DNA of 64,000 bases from contig NZ_ATYB01000014.1 in assembly GCF_000427465.1 (NCBI RefSeq), positions 124,001 to 188,000 on the forward strand, given 5' to 3'. Positions within the stretch are counted from its first letter, which is position 1. Every line of letters begins with the position of its first letter. The stretch is from Sinorhizobium arboris LMG 14919 (lineage in GTDB: Bacteria; Pseudomonadota; Alphaproteobacteria; Rhizobiales; Rhizobiaceae). The notes under the pieces are model-generated. The model saw only the letters and a program-made list of their open reading frames with translations, had not been told where the DNA came from and searched no databases. Both the position numbers and the translations under genes were made by a program. This document shows, in pieces, positions 27,203 through 35,841 of the stretch.

Positions 27203-27721
27203 GTGAGGAACTGGACTGCAAGAAACTGGATCGCGTCATGTCTCGCTGCGGCCTGGGTGGCGTTCGCATCGTCGTTCGCGGCTGCCCAGGAGCAGAAGCC
27301 GGCAAGCCCGCTTGCGGCCAGCCTTTCCGTGCAGAGCGTCGCGGTGGACGAAGGCGGGAAGGAGTCTTTTTCGCCGGCAAAGTCGGCCGCTCCGGGCGAC
27401 CTTCTGCAGTATACGGGGCGCTACGGCAATATGTCGAAGGAGCCGCTTTCCGGTCTGGTCATCAACGGCCCGATTCCGGCCAATACGTTTTTCGTGGATG
27501 CCGGCCGCGCGGTCTCACACAAGGCCGCCTTCGAAGTGCTGATCGAAGGCGAACCCTGGCAGGTTCTGCCGGCCTACAAGACCGATATCCTCGAGGATGG
27601 CACGAAAAGCCGCGTCGAGGCGCAAGCGTCGGACTACCGTCAGATCCGCTGGCGACTTTCAGAAGCGCTCGCGCCGGGCGCAACATTGGTTACGACCTAC
27701 CGCGTCCGGGTCGAGCAGTAG
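27203..27721 (+). CDS. Small secreted DUF11-like protein, last gene of the surface cluster
   Basis: A 172-residue product starting at GTG 27203, with GGAGG 5 nt upstream; the ATG at 27192 is out of frame and stops at once. It has a Sec signal, WIASCLAAAWVAFASSFAAA, with cleavage before QEQK. The mature part is a single beta-sandwich: GDLLQYTGRYGNMSKEPLSG, then INGPIPANTFFVDAG and near the end IRWRLSEALAPGATLVTTYR. These match the strand pattern of the DUF11 units in the three larger proteins. A single-domain member could be a subunit, cap or chaperone-like partner of the larger ones. It follows the 23458 gene after 157 bp, so it may have its own promoter, and is convergent with the YbaK gene. 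Confidence 0.8.
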   Translation: MRNWTARNWIASCLAAAWVAFASSFAAAQEQKPASPLAASLSVQSVAVDEGGKESFSPAKSAAPGDLLQYTGRYGNMSKEPLSGLVINGPIPANTFFVDAGRAVSHKAAFEVLIEGEPWQVLPAYKTDILEDGTKSRVEAQASDYRQIRWRLSEALAPGATLVTTYRVRVEQ

Positions 27722-27775
27722 CGCGGCGTCGCCGGAGAGAAGCGCTTCACGCAGCGCCGAGCATATGCCGCCCGT

Positions 27776-28246
27776 TCACGACGGGTGGCTGAACCGGGCC
27801 ACACGTGCATCCTTCGTCAGGTTGCGGAAATTGGTGCCGCTCATATGCACGAGCGTCCTGTGGTCGCCACCCTCGAAATAGATGTCGTTTGCCCCGTCGA
27901 GGCTTTCGTCCAGAATGACCGGCACGCCATAGGCCTCGCCGATGGGCGGGACGGCTCCGGTCTCGCAGTCGCTGAAGAGCTCGCAGACCTCTTCTTCCGA
28001 GGCAAGACCGAGACGGCGGTTCATGACGTCCTGCAGCGTGGAGAGCTCGACCCTGTGCGTGGCCGGTACCACGGCGAGCGCATAGCCCATCTCGTGGTGA
28101 ACGACCACGGATTTGGCGAGCTTGTTGCCCGGCACATGGGCGGCTTCGGCAGTCTGGCTGGTGGTTGCGGTACGGTGATGCGCGAGGGTGTCGTAGGCGA
28201 TCCCTTCGCTGTCGATATAGTCCTGAAGTCTCCTGGCGATCGTCAT
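27776..28246 (-). CDS. YbaK/EbsC-type aminoacyl-tRNA deacylase
   Basis: Predicted to hydrolyse mischarged tRNA (Pro/Cys/Ala type) in trans. The 156-residue length fits stand-alone YbaK proteins. The N-terminus is a short helix (ARRLQDYIDSEGIAYDTLAH). Conserved elements of the INS/YbaK domain are ETKxV-like NKLAKSVVVHHE with the key Lys, VVPATHRVEL, ASEEEVCELFSDCETGAVPP, then GVPVILDESLD and the C-terminal G-x-x-N segment SGTNFRNLT. It stands alone, convergent with the surface-protein cluster. Substrate specificity cannot be read from sequence. Confidence 0.85.
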   Translation of the reverse strand: MTIARRLQDYIDSEGIAYDTLAHHRTATTSQTAEAAHVPGNKLAKSVVVHHEMGYALAVVPATHRVELSTLQDVMNRRLGLASEEEVCELFSDCETGAVPPIGEAYGVPVILDESLDGANDIYFEGGDHRTLVHMSGTNFRNLTKDARVARFSHPS

Positions 28247-28307
28247 CGTAGGCGCCTCTTCTATCCTGCTGCAGCCTCCCTGAGCCGTTCCGACTCAAGA
28301 AAAAATG

Positions 28308-28366
28308 CAGCGCTTCAAAGTGCTACAGCGCCTTTTGGGCGTCCGGCAGGACGCGGAGCACTGTAG
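28308..28366. repeat. Palindromic intergenic repeat of rhizobial type
   Basis: After GCGCTTCAAAGTG comes a nested hairpin: CTACAGCGCC ... GGCGTCC-GGCA-GGACGC ... CTGTAG (28323-28366). I recall very similar elements scattered between Sinorhizobium genes. It lies between the YbaK start and the end of the methyltransferase-like gene on the same strand. Confidence 0.6.
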
Positions 28367-28428
28367 TGACGCGGAAGATGACATTTTCCTCTCATCATCG
28401 GAGGAGTCAACGCCGAACGCCGTGCCGG

Positions 28429-29106
28429 CTACCATACGAAGGGCACGAGCCGGTAGCGCACGCGTTCCGCGTAGGCATCGTAGCCGGCGAGCGCCGTGCG
28501 CAGCGCCTTTTCCTCTATGCCGATCCGGATAGCGAGCAATGCCGTCAGTCCGAGTACCACGAGCAGGCCCCACCAGGAGCCCAGGAACAAAGAGGTCGCG
28601 GCGACGAAGAGAAGGCTGCCCGTGTAAAAGGGATGGCGGACATAACTGTAGGGCCCCGTGGTGATCACGCTTTGCGCACGCTCCGTCTGCACCTTGACGA
28701 CCGGCGATGCGAAGCTGTTTTCGCGCAACGTCCGATAGCTGAACCCGATGGAGAGGACGACGAGCAGCGCACCCAGAGACTGCACCCAGTCCGGCATGGA
28801 AGACCATTTGAATCGCGCGGCATCGAGCGCCATGAAGGCGAAGCCGGCGACAAGGAACAGGAGGATGACCGAGAGGAGCACCTTATCGGCCAGGGGCTGG
28901 CCCTCCTGAATGGGGGCAGCCAGTCTTTCCTTGAGCAGTGCGGGATCGTGCCGGGCAAGGAGGAGTCCGACGAGGAACGAAAGCGCAAGCACGAGGAACA
29001 GGTAGGTCCACGCCGCCGGCCAGGCGAGCGTTCCGGCGGAGAGAAAGAGGACGGCTCCGATGAACCCGAACCAGACGATCGTCTGTACGGTCAGCCTGAC
29101 AAGCAT
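28429..29106 (-). CDS. Isoprenylcysteine carboxyl methyltransferase-like membrane protein
   Basis: A 225-residue polytopic inner-membrane protein, with helices near residues 5-25, 27-50, 75-95, 105-125 and a pair at 165-200. The conserved C-terminal core GPYSYVRHPFYTGSLLF and the later EEKALRTALAGYDAYAERVR is the ICMT/PEMT signature for binding S-adenosylmethionine and an amphipathic substrate. Bacterial members methylate unknown lipids or small molecules, so no substrate is proposed. ATG 29106 is chosen over the TTG six bases upstream because AGGAG lies 7 nt before it. It stands as a single gene. Confidence 0.75.
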   Translation of the reverse strand: MLVRLTVQTIVWFGFIGAVLFLSAGTLAWPAAWTYLFLVLALSFLVGLLLARHDPALLKERLAAPIQEGQPLADKVLLSVILLFLVAGFAFMALDAARFKWSSMPDWVQSLGALLVVLSIGFSYRTLRENSFASPVVKVQTERAQSVITTGPYSYVRHPFYTGSLLFVAATSLFLGSWWGLLVVLGLTALLAIRIGIEEKALRTALAGYDAYAERVRYRLVPFVW

Positions 29107-29457
29107 GAGCAAGCTCCTGCATTATTTGTGCGATAAAGGGCGCTTTAGCGCTACGAACTCCTGAGATAGTGTTTCGGCCAGCGCTCGCAACTCTCATTTC
29201 CGGCGGGGTGGTATTAAGCGGGGCGCGCCTGCGAGGCTTCACCGGCGCTTGCCTGAAGCGTTCACACTCTTGTGCTTTGCGCGGAACTTAAACCCGCATA
29301 ACCGGATTCCCATATTAAATCCGCTGCATCTTCGCTTGGGCCATGACGGATTCAGGGGCCAAGGCATGCAGCAATGCGAAGCGCTACGGCGACCTTGTAC
29401 GTCGAACGGGACGTGCGGCGCCGGAGCAGCACTCGCCGTCCGCAAAGGAGGGACGCG

Positions 29458-29565
29458 ATGTATCGCTATATGATGAAGGAACTGATGCTCATTATCGCCG
29501 GCCTGACGGTCTGTGCGGTCCTGTTCCTGCTCATCCTGTCGCAGGGAGCAGCCGCGTCCTTTTGA
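29458..29565 (+). CDS. 35-residue single-span membrane peptide
   Basis: A short frame with a strong ribosome site (AAAGGAGG, 6 nt before ATG 29458). The product starts MYRYMMKE and then has one hydrophobic helix, LMLIIAGLTVCAVLFLLIL, followed by a short Ser/Ala tail. Basic-in topology is implied by the Arg and Lys before the helix. Such small membrane proteins are often stress-regulated and bind larger membrane complexes; no specific role is visible. The stop codon falls inside the tandem repeat at 29562-29603. Confidence 0.6.
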   Translation: MYRYMMKELMLIIAGLTVCAVLFLLILSQGAAASF

Positions 29566-29603
29566 GCGCAAGTCAGCTCTTGTTGAGCGCAAGTCAGCTC
29601 TTG
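29562..29603. repeat. Perfect 21-bp tandem duplication at two gene ends
   Basis: Two identical 21-bp units lie at 29562-29582 and 29583-29603. The first covers the stop of the 35-aa gene, the second covers the stop of the opposing DUF1810 gene at 29594. The duplication therefore copies the 3' end of the DUF1810 gene, including its stop. Confidence 0.85.
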
Positions 29604-30025
29604 CCGAGAATCTCGATCGTCCTTGAGTCCCGAACTCCGTCGAAGTAGAGGCCGAGCGCGCGGGTGAAGGCTTCGACATCAGGCGCTGCCGCTTCGAAGA
29701 GGGTCATCGACGAGCGGAATTTCAGATCGTCCGGCCGGCCGAAAATCTCGAGAGCGCTGCGGCCCCTGATCCGGTTGACCGTTTCGGTGCATTCGAGAAT
29801 GCGCCGGCCGAGGAGCGGATGTCCGAGATAGGCGCGCGTCTCGCCGAGGCCCGACAGCGCGTAATATCGCGCCGTCGGTGAATGGCCGAGCCCCGCAATC
29901 TGCGGAAAGACGAACCACATCCAGTGGGTCCGCTTGGTTCCGGCGCGAAGCTCCGCAAGCGCAGCCGGATAGGTTCCTTCCTGCGCCGCGACGAAGCGTT
30001 CGAGATCGAAGGCCCCGCTTGCCAT
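29594..30025 (-). CDS. DUF1810 family protein
   Basis: A 143-residue soluble protein. The DUF1810 pattern is clear: FDLERFVAAQEGTYPAALAE, then THWMWFVFPQIAGLGHSP, the following YYALSGLGETRAYL, LLGRRILECTETV and the C-terminal DLKFRSSMTLFEAA with LGLYFDGVRDSRTIEILG. The family has no firmly established function (calpastatin-like naming is historical). ATG 30025 or the adjacent GTG 30028 could start it. It may be co-transcribed with the aldo/keto reductase gene 18 bp upstream on the same strand. Confidence 0.85.
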   Translation of the reverse strand: MASGAFDLERFVAAQEGTYPAALAELRAGTKRTHWMWFVFPQIAGLGHSPTARYYALSGLGETRAYLGHPLLGRRILECTETVNRIRGRSALEIFGRPDDLKFRSSMTLFEAAAPDVEAFTRALGLYFDGVRDSRTIEILGKS

Positions 30026-30043
30026 CACCGTCTCATCGGTTTG

Positions 30044-31030
30044 TCACCAGCGCTGATGAACATGAACCTTGATGAGCCGCTCGTAAAGCGCCGCGATTGC
30101 CGCGAGCGTCGCCTCGTCGATCGGTGCGAGGGCGCTTGCGGCCGCGTTCGATTGCGCCTGCGCTGCATTGCGGGCGCCCGGAATAACGACGGAAACGGCG
30201 TCCTGCACAAGGATCCAGCGCAATGCGAATTGCGCCATCGGCATCTGAGCGGGCACCAGCGCGCGCAGTTCGTCTACCGCTTCGAGCGCCACGTCGAAGG
30301 GCACGCCGGCAAAGGTCTCCCCGACGTCGAAGGCTTCGCCGTGACGATTGAAGTTGCGGTGATCGTCAGGAGCAAAGACGGTATCCCTGCCGATCCTGCC
30401 CGAAAGCAGGCCCGAAGCGAGCGGCACGCGCACGATGACGCCGACATTCTTCTTTCTTGCCTCGGCAAGGAAGAGATCGTGGGGACGCTGGCGGAAGATG
30501 TTATAGATGATCTGCACCGTTGCGACGCCCGGATATTCGATCGCCTTCAGTGCCTCCTCGACCCTCTCGACCGAAACGCCGTAGTGACGGATCTTGCCTT
30601 TGGCGACCAGCCGGTCGAGTGCGCCGAAGACCTCCGGCCGGTAATAGACGTCCGTCGGCGGGCAGTGCAATTGCACGAGATCAAGCGTATCGAGCCCAAG
30701 ATTTCCGAGGCTGCGGTCGATGAAGGCTTCGATATTCGCGCCTGTATAGCCGTTCGCGACATGCGGATCGAGTCGGCGCCCGGCCTTGGTCGCAACGAAG
30801 GGCCGCTCGCCGCCACGCTCCTTCAATACGTCCCTGATGATCCTCTCCGAGCGGCCGTCTCCATAGACATCCGCCGTGTCGATGAAGGTGATGCCGCTGT
30901 CGAGGGCGGCATTGAGCGCGCGCTTGCCATCCTCTTCGCTGACGTCGCCCCAGGAGCCGCCGATCTGCCAGGCGCCGAAACCGATCTCCGAAATCGTGGC
31001 GCCCGTTCGTCCCAAGATCCTTGTTTTCAT
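30044..31030 (-). CDS. Aldo/keto reductase
   Basis: NAD(P)H-dependent oxidoreductase with a TIM-barrel fold, 328 residues. The catalytic tetrad is visible: Asp and Tyr in FIDTADVYGDG, Lys in VATKAGRR, His in LVQLHCPP. The N-terminus KTRILGRTGATISEIGFGAW is the usual family opening, and the C-terminal cofactor region SVVIPGARNAAQAQSNAAA is present. Start 31030 follows GGAAA at about 8 nt; an ATG at 31048 is possible. The family covers sugar, aldehyde and steroid substrates; the neighbours do not narrow this down. Confidence 0.9.
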   Translation of the reverse strand: MKTRILGRTGATISEIGFGAWQIGGSWGDVSEEDGKRALNAALDSGITFIDTADVYGDGRSERIIRDVLKERGGERPFVATKAGRRLDPHVANGYTGANIEAFIDRSLGNLGLDTLDLVQLHCPPTDVYYRPEVFGALDRLVAKGKIRHYGVSVERVEEALKAIEYPGVATVQIIYNIFRQRPHDLFLAEARKKNVGVIVRVPLASGLLSGRIGRDTVFAPDDHRNFNRHGEAFDVGETFAGVPFDVALEAVDELRALVPAQMPMAQFALRWILVQDAVSVVIPGARNAAQAQSNAAASALAPIDEATLAAIAALYERLIKVHVHQRW

Positions 31031-31119
31031 CGAGTGTTTCCTCTCCATCTTGATGCCGGAACCTCAGCTCCGTTCGGTTCGCATAACTATGACGATAGTG
31101 GCGAAGATGAAAGCTCCGG

Positions 31120-31704
31120 TCAGTCGCGGAGCGTCACGAGCGCCTTCCCGCGACTGAGATCGCTCACAAGGGTGAGCATGTCGTTCACCGCGTCTTGCCG
31201 TATCTCGACCGACAGCACCGCACCGGTGCCGGTGAAGTTCTCGGAGGCGATCGACACGCCGCGGGCCGGCAGCCGCGCCTTGATGAGCGCGAGATCGGCG
31301 AAGTCGCAGACGATCTCGGCGCGCTGGCGCTCGATGAGCTCGATCTTCTCCGCGGCCCTCAGGCAAAGCGCCGCAGTGCCGCCATAGGCGCGGACCAGCC
31401 CGCCGCTGCCGAGCAGAATGCCACCGAACCAGCGTGTGACGACAAGGGCGACGCGATCCAGCGACTGACCGTCGATCGCCGCAAGGATCGGCTTGCCCGC
31501 CGTCCCGCTTGGTTCGCCGTCGTCGCTGAAGCGATAGCTCTGACCGACCCGCCAGGCCCAGCAATTGTGATTGGCCGCCGGGTCCGAGTGGGCGGCAATG
31601 AAGGTTTTGGCCGACAGTTCGTCCTCGATCGGCCCGGCAATCGCCAGGAAGCGGCTCTTCTTGATTTCCTGTGTCGAGGTCTCGATGCGTTGGAGCGTGA
31701 ACAT
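31120..31704 (-). CDS. YigZ/IMPACT family protein
   Basis: A 194-residue soluble protein of the UPF0029 (IMPACT/YigZ) family. The N-terminal domain has EIKKSRFLAIAGPI, then HNCWAWRVG, the family signature DDGEPSGTAGKPIL, and VTRWFGGILLGSGGLVRAYG. The C-terminal ferredoxin-like domain is DUF1949-like. In eukaryotes IMPACT regulates GCN2; in bacteria the role is unsettled, possibly linked to translation. It is followed on the same strand by the aldo/keto reductase after 90 bp. Confidence 0.9.
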   Translation of the reverse strand: MFTLQRIETSTQEIKKSRFLAIAGPIEDELSAKTFIAAHSDPAANHNCWAWRVGQSYRFSDDGEPSGTAGKPILAAIDGQSLDRVALVVTRWFGGILLGSGGLVRAYGGTAALCLRAAEKIELIERQRAEIVCDFADLALIKARLPARGVSIASENFTGTGAVLSVEIRQDAVNDMLTLVSDLSRGKALVTLRD

Positions 31705-31763
31705 CCGCTTTGTCCCGATTCTTCCAGCGTCATAGCGGAAGAAGGGCGCACCGTCATCGTCAA

Positions 31764-31950
31764 GGTCACCCCTCCCGCAAGGGGGAAGGGCTTTGGTGCT
31801 CGCTGCCGCCGACAGTCAGACCTGAAAACCGGGCCTGCTGAAACGGCTAAAAAGAACGGAGAGGCTGGGCGGGATCAACCCCTCCCCCTTGTTCCCCCTT
31901 GTGGGGGCTGGGGAGGGGTAAATCTGGGGATGGGGGAGGGGTAAATCGGC
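31764..31950. repeat. C/G-tract intergenic repeat region
   Basis: It contains the hairpin CCCTCCCGCAAGGGGGAAGGG near 31768 and, at about 31878-31946, CCCCTCCCCC ... GGGGGCTGGGGAGGGG plus two direct copies of GGGGAGGGGTAAATC. It separates the putA stop from the yigZ start on the same strand and could act as a transcript end; no U-run is present. Confidence 0.5.
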
Positions 31951-31954
31951 ACGC

Positions 31955-34900
31955 TCACCCGATCGCCATCAGACTGGCATTGCCGCCGGCTGCCGCCGTA
32001 TTGATCGAGGCGGAAACCTCTTCCACGAGCCAGTTGAGGCAAAAGGCGTCGGGGTTGCGGGCGATCTCCTCGCTCCCTGCGGCCTGAACGAGCAGCAGCG
32101 GGCCGGGCAGGGCGGCGATAGCCTTGTTGACTGCGCGAATGCGCTCAGCGTCACCTTCGACCAGCGCGCCGGCGAAGGGGCCGTCGGCGGCCCAGTCCTT
32201 GGACCAGGAAACCCGCAGGCCGACGGTTTGCGGGAGGTTCTTCAGCGAAGCCTGCAGACCGGAGGCGGCATCGATCGCGACGCTGTTGCCGGTTGCGAGC
32301 GCAGCGGCGAGCTGGTGGTACAGCCCGCTCTCCGTCGCCGGCACGAGGAGGATGCGGCCGCGCGCATGGAGCGTATAGAGATTGCGTTCGCCGACCGGGC
32401 CGGGCAGTTCCAGATCCAGGCCAAGCGCCGAGCTGCTGCCGGCGTTGCGGGCCGCTTCGGCCTCCGCGCGCGCGCCTTTGCCGTCGAGCCACTTGGCGAA
32501 GTCGAGAAGGACCGGATCCGTGTGTACGGAGCTGTGCTGCGGCGGGACCGGTGCGGTGGTGACCAGGCGGCCGAGATAAAGCGGACCGCCGGCCTTGGGA
32601 CCGGTGCCGGAAAGACCGCGGCCGCCGAAGGGCTGAACACCCACCACTGCGCCGATGATGTTGCGGTTGATGTAGAGGTTGCCGGCCTTGATACGGCTCG
32701 TCACATGCGCGATCGTCTCGTCGAGGCGCGTGTGGAGCCCGAAAGTCAGGCCGTAGCCGGTGGCGTTGATGTCGTCCACCAGCCGGTCGAGATCGTCGCG
32801 CCGGTAGCGGATGACGTGCAGTACCGGCCCGAAGACCTCATGCTTAAGATCGGAAAGCTTCTCCAGTTCGATGATCGTCGGCGGCACGAAGGTGCCCTTC
32901 CCGGTCTCAGAGGCAAGCCCGATCTGCTCGACCTTGCGGCCGAGCCCGCGCATCCGCTCTATGTGTTTCTCGATGTTGTCCTTCGCCTCCGACGTGATGA
33001 CCGGGCCGACATCCACCGAGAGACGATCGGTGCGGCCGATATGCAATTCGTGCAGAGCGCCCTTCAGCATCGTCAGGATGCGGTCGGCCACGTCCTCCTG
33101 CAGGCACAGTACACGCAGTGCCGAGCAGCGCTGGCCGGCACTGTCGAAGGCGGAGGTGATCACGTCGCCGACCACCTGCTCGGCAAGCGCCGAGGAGTCG
33201 ACGATCATCGCATTCTGGCCTCCGGTTTCGGCGATCAGCGGGATCGGCCGGCCGGCGGGCGAAAGGCGGTCGGCAAGCTGTGCCTGGATCAGCCGCGCGA
33301 CTTCCGTCGATCCGGTGAACATCACGCCCGCGGTCTCGGCTGCGGCGACCAGCGCGGCACCGACGCGTCCGTCGCCCGGAAGAAGCTGCAATGCGCTCGC
33401 CGGAATGCCGGCCTCATGCAGGATGCGCACACCCTCGGCGGCGATCAGCGGCGTCTCTTCCGCGGGTTTGGCGAGCACAGGATTGCCGGCGACGAGCGCG
33501 GCGGCGACCTGCCCGGTGAAGATCGCCAGCGGGAAGTTCCATGGGCTGATGCAGACGATCGGCCCGAGCGGTCCGTGGCCGGGGCCGAGCGTACGGCGCG
33601 TCTGTTCGGCATAGTAGCGCAGGAAATCGATCGCCTCGCGCACCTCGGCAATGGCATTCAGCGCCGACTTGCCTGCCTCGCGGATGATCAGTCCGAGAAG
33701 CGTGGGCATGCGGGCCTGCATCAGCTCGGCGGCGCGGTCGAGGCAGGCCGCGCGCTCGGACGGCGGCACGGCCGCCCAAGCCGGCGCCGCTTCGGCGGCA
33801 AGGCGCACGGCGCGCCGCGCGTCCTCTTCCGAGGTCTCGGTCACCGAGCCGACGACCTCACGATGGTCGCCGGGGTTCAGAACCGTCCGCGTCTCGCCGG
33901 CAGCGGGGCCGGTTGCGAGCTGCGGCATGGCCGTCCACTTCATCGCCGCGCTTTCCCTCAGCGCTTCCGTAAGCGCCGCAAGCGTTTCCTCGTTGGACAG
34001 ATCGAGCCCGGCGGAATTGGTCCTCGCATCGCCGAAGAGCTCGGCCGGCAAGGCGATCTTGTCGTGCTTGGCGCCGACGACCGGCATGGCGCGGACGAGG
34101 TCGACGGGATCGGCGATCAGTTCGTCGATCGAAACCTTCGGGTCGTTGATGCGATGCACGAAGGAGGAATTGGCGCCGTTTTCGAGCAGGCGGCGGACCA
34201 GGTAGGCGAGCAGCGTCTCATGGGTGCCGACAGGCGCATAGATGCGGCAGGGGCGATTGAGCTTGCCGCGGCCGACGACCTCTTCATAAAGCGGCTCGCC
34301 CATGCCGTGCAGGCACTGGAATTCGTATTTGCCCACCTGAAAGTCCTTGCCCGCCATGTGGTAGATGGCGGCGAGCGTCTGGGCGTTGTGTGTCGCGAAT
34401 TGCGGGAAGACCACATCGGTCGCGCCAAGCAGCTTGGCTGCGCAGGCGGTATAGGAGACGTCGGTGTGGATCTTGCGCGTGAAAACCGGGAAATCCACGA
34501 GCCCGTCGAGCTGCGCCCGCTTGATCTCGGCATCCCAATAGGCGCCCTTCACGAGCCGCACCATGATGCGCCGGCCGGAGCGCCGGGCAAGATCGATGAT
34601 GAAGTCGAGAACGAAGGGGCAGCGTTTGCCATAGGCCTGCACGACGAAGCCCATGCCGTTCCAGCCGGAGAGATCGCCGTCGAGGCAGAGCTCCTCGAGG
34701 AGATCGAGCGACAGTTCCAGCCGGTCGGCTTCCTCCGCGTCGATGTTGAGCCCGATATCGTAATTCTTGGCGAGGAGAGCGAGCGCCTTCACCTTCGGCA
34801 GCAATTCGCCCATCACGCGCGCGGCTTGCGCGCGGCTATAGCGGGGGTGCAGTGCCGAGAGCTTGATGGAGATGCCGGGGCCTTCATAAATGCCGCGGCC

Positions 34901-35656
34901 GGCAGAGGCTTTGCCGATCGCATGGATCGCCGTCTCATAGTCCTTGTAATAGCGTTCGGCGTCGGCGGCCGTGGTCGCCGCTTCGCCGAGCATATCGTAG
35001 GAGTAGCTGAAGCCCTTCTCCTCGAGCTCCTTCGAACGGTTCAGCGCTTCCCGGATCGTCTCGCCGGTGACGAACTGTTCGCCCATCATCCGCATCGCCA
35101 TGTCGACGCCGCGCCGGATCACCGGCTCGCCGCAGCGCGAGATGAGACGCGTGAGCGCCGCCGCGAGGCTGCGGTCGTTGACGGTCGAGGTCAGCTTGCC
35201 GGTGACCACAAGTCCCCAGGTCGCGGCATTGACGAAGAGCGAGCGGCTGCCGCCGAGATGCGATTTCCAGTTGCCGTCGGCAATCTTGTCGCGGATCAGC
35301 GCGTCGCGCGTCGCCCTGTCGGGAATGCGCAGCAGCGCCTCCGCAAGGCACATCAGCGCCACGCCTTCCTGGCTCGAAAGCGAATATTCCTGCACCAGTC
35401 CCTCGACGCCGGAACCGCTATGCTTGCCGCGCAGCGCCTCGATCAGCTTGCGGGCGGTGCTTGCTGCGGCCTCCCGTATTTCCTTCGGTTGCGTGGCCGC
35501 TTCGACGAGCGGCGGCAGGCATTCCGTCTCCGGGCGGCGGTAGGCGGCCGTGATCGCCCGGCGCAGCGTGCTTTGCGGCCGGACTGGCGGTGCGAAGTCG
35601 GCGAAGGGCGCGGGCGCGGCGTCGATCGCGGGTTTCTGAAGCGGGCTCTGGCTCAT
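31955..35656 (-). CDS. putA: Bifunctional proline dehydrogenase / L-glutamate-gamma-semialdehyde dehydrogenase
   Basis: Oxidises proline to glutamate: an FAD-dependent PRODH barrel followed by an NAD-dependent P5C dehydrogenase. The 1233 residues start at 35656, with GGAGG 10 nt upstream. PRODH motifs are RLVKGAYWDAEIKRAQ and RRLLENGANSSFVHRIND. The aldehyde dehydrogenase part has ISPWNFPLAIFTGQ, FTGSTEV, IAETGGQNAMIVDSSA and the catalytic Cys in DSAGQRCSALRVL. About 170 further residues follow, the C-terminal domain of long PutA proteins. The N-terminus shows no clear ribbon-helix-helix DNA-binding domain like that of E. coli PutA, so it is probably an enzyme only, and its regulator (Lrp-like PutR in relatives) is not in the window. 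The gene is alone on its strand here. Confidence 0.97.
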   Translation of the reverse strand: MSQSPLQKPAIDAAPAPFADFAPPVRPQSTLRRAITAAYRRPETECLPPLVEAATQPKEIREAAASTARKLIEALRGKHSGSGVEGLVQEYSLSSQEGVALMCLAEALLRIPDRATRDALIRDKIADGNWKSHLGGSRSLFVNAATWGLVVTGKLTSTVNDRSLAAALTRLISRCGEPVIRRGVDMAMRMMGEQFVTGETIREALNRSKELEEKGFSYSYDMLGEAATTAADAERYYKDYETAIHAIGKASAGRGIYEGPGISIKLSALHPRYSRAQAARVMGELLPKVKALALLAKNYDIGLNIDAEEADRLELSLDLLEELCLDGDLSGWNGMGFVVQAYGKRCPFVLDFIIDLARRSGRRIMVRLVKGAYWDAEIKRAQLDGLVDFPVFTRKIHTDVSYTACAAKLLGATDVVFPQFATHNAQTLAAIYHMAGKDFQVGKYEFQCLHGMGEPLYEEVVGRGKLNRPCRIYAPVGTHETLLAYLVRRLLENGANSSFVHRINDPKVSIDELIADPVDLVRAMPVVGAKHDKIALPAELFGDARTNSAGLDLSNEETLAALTEALRESAAMKWTAMPQLATGPAAGETRTVLNPGDHREVVGSVTETSEEDARRAVRLAAEAAPAWAAVPPSERAACLDRAAELMQARMPTLLGLIIREAGKSALNAIAEVREAIDFLRYYAEQTRRTLGPGHGPLGPIVCISPWNFPLAIFTGQVAAALVAGNPVLAKPAEETPLIAAEGVRILHEAGIPASALQLLPGDGRVGAALVAAAETAGVMFTGSTEVARLIQAQLADRLSPAGRPIPLIAETGGQNAMIVDSSALAEQVVGDVITSAFDSAGQRCSALRVLCLQEDVADRILTMLKGALHELHIGRTDRLSVDVGPVITSEAKDNIEKHIERMRGLGRKVEQIGLASETGKGTFVPPTIIELEKLSDLKHEVFGPVLHVIRYRRDDLDRLVDDINATGYGLTFGLHTRLDETIAHVTSRIKAGNLYINRNIIGAVVGVQPFGGRGLSGTGPKAGGPLYLGRLVTTAPVPPQHSSVHTDPVLLDFAKWLDGKGARAEAEAARNAGSSSALGLDLELPGPVGERNLYTLHARGRILLVPATESGLYHQLAAALATGNSVAIDAASGLQASLKNLPQTVGLRVSWSKDWAADGPFAGALVEGDAERIRAVNKAIAALPGPLLLVQAAGSEEIARNPDAFCLNWLVEEVSASINTAAAGGNASLMAIG

Positions 35657-35841
35657 TGAACGCTGTCCTCCACGGAACGGTAGCGGGCGCTTTCGCGCAC
35701 TGATGTGGTGGCAGAAAATACGCGTGCTGCCGCCGAACATCCATCCGGCAAATTAGCGTGATAGCCGAATGTTTCTCCACAATTGGCACCGCAAAGGGAG
35801 AACTATACGGAGCGTAAGCGAATGTTCCGGACGATCATAGG

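Noticed and set aside
31878..31946. Possible CRISPR-like direct repeats
   Set aside because: Only two 15-bp copies with a 13-bp gap and C/G tracts; no spacers or cas genes.
32228..35659. 1143-codon open frame on the plus strand
   Set aside because: Antisense to putA, whose motifs are unmistakable; the frame has low-complexity His/Arg/Asp composition.
35741..35841. Two CGAATGTT copies (35766, 35819) as PutR/Lrp sites before putA
   Set aside because: Only an 8-bp match with no dyad; too weak to call.
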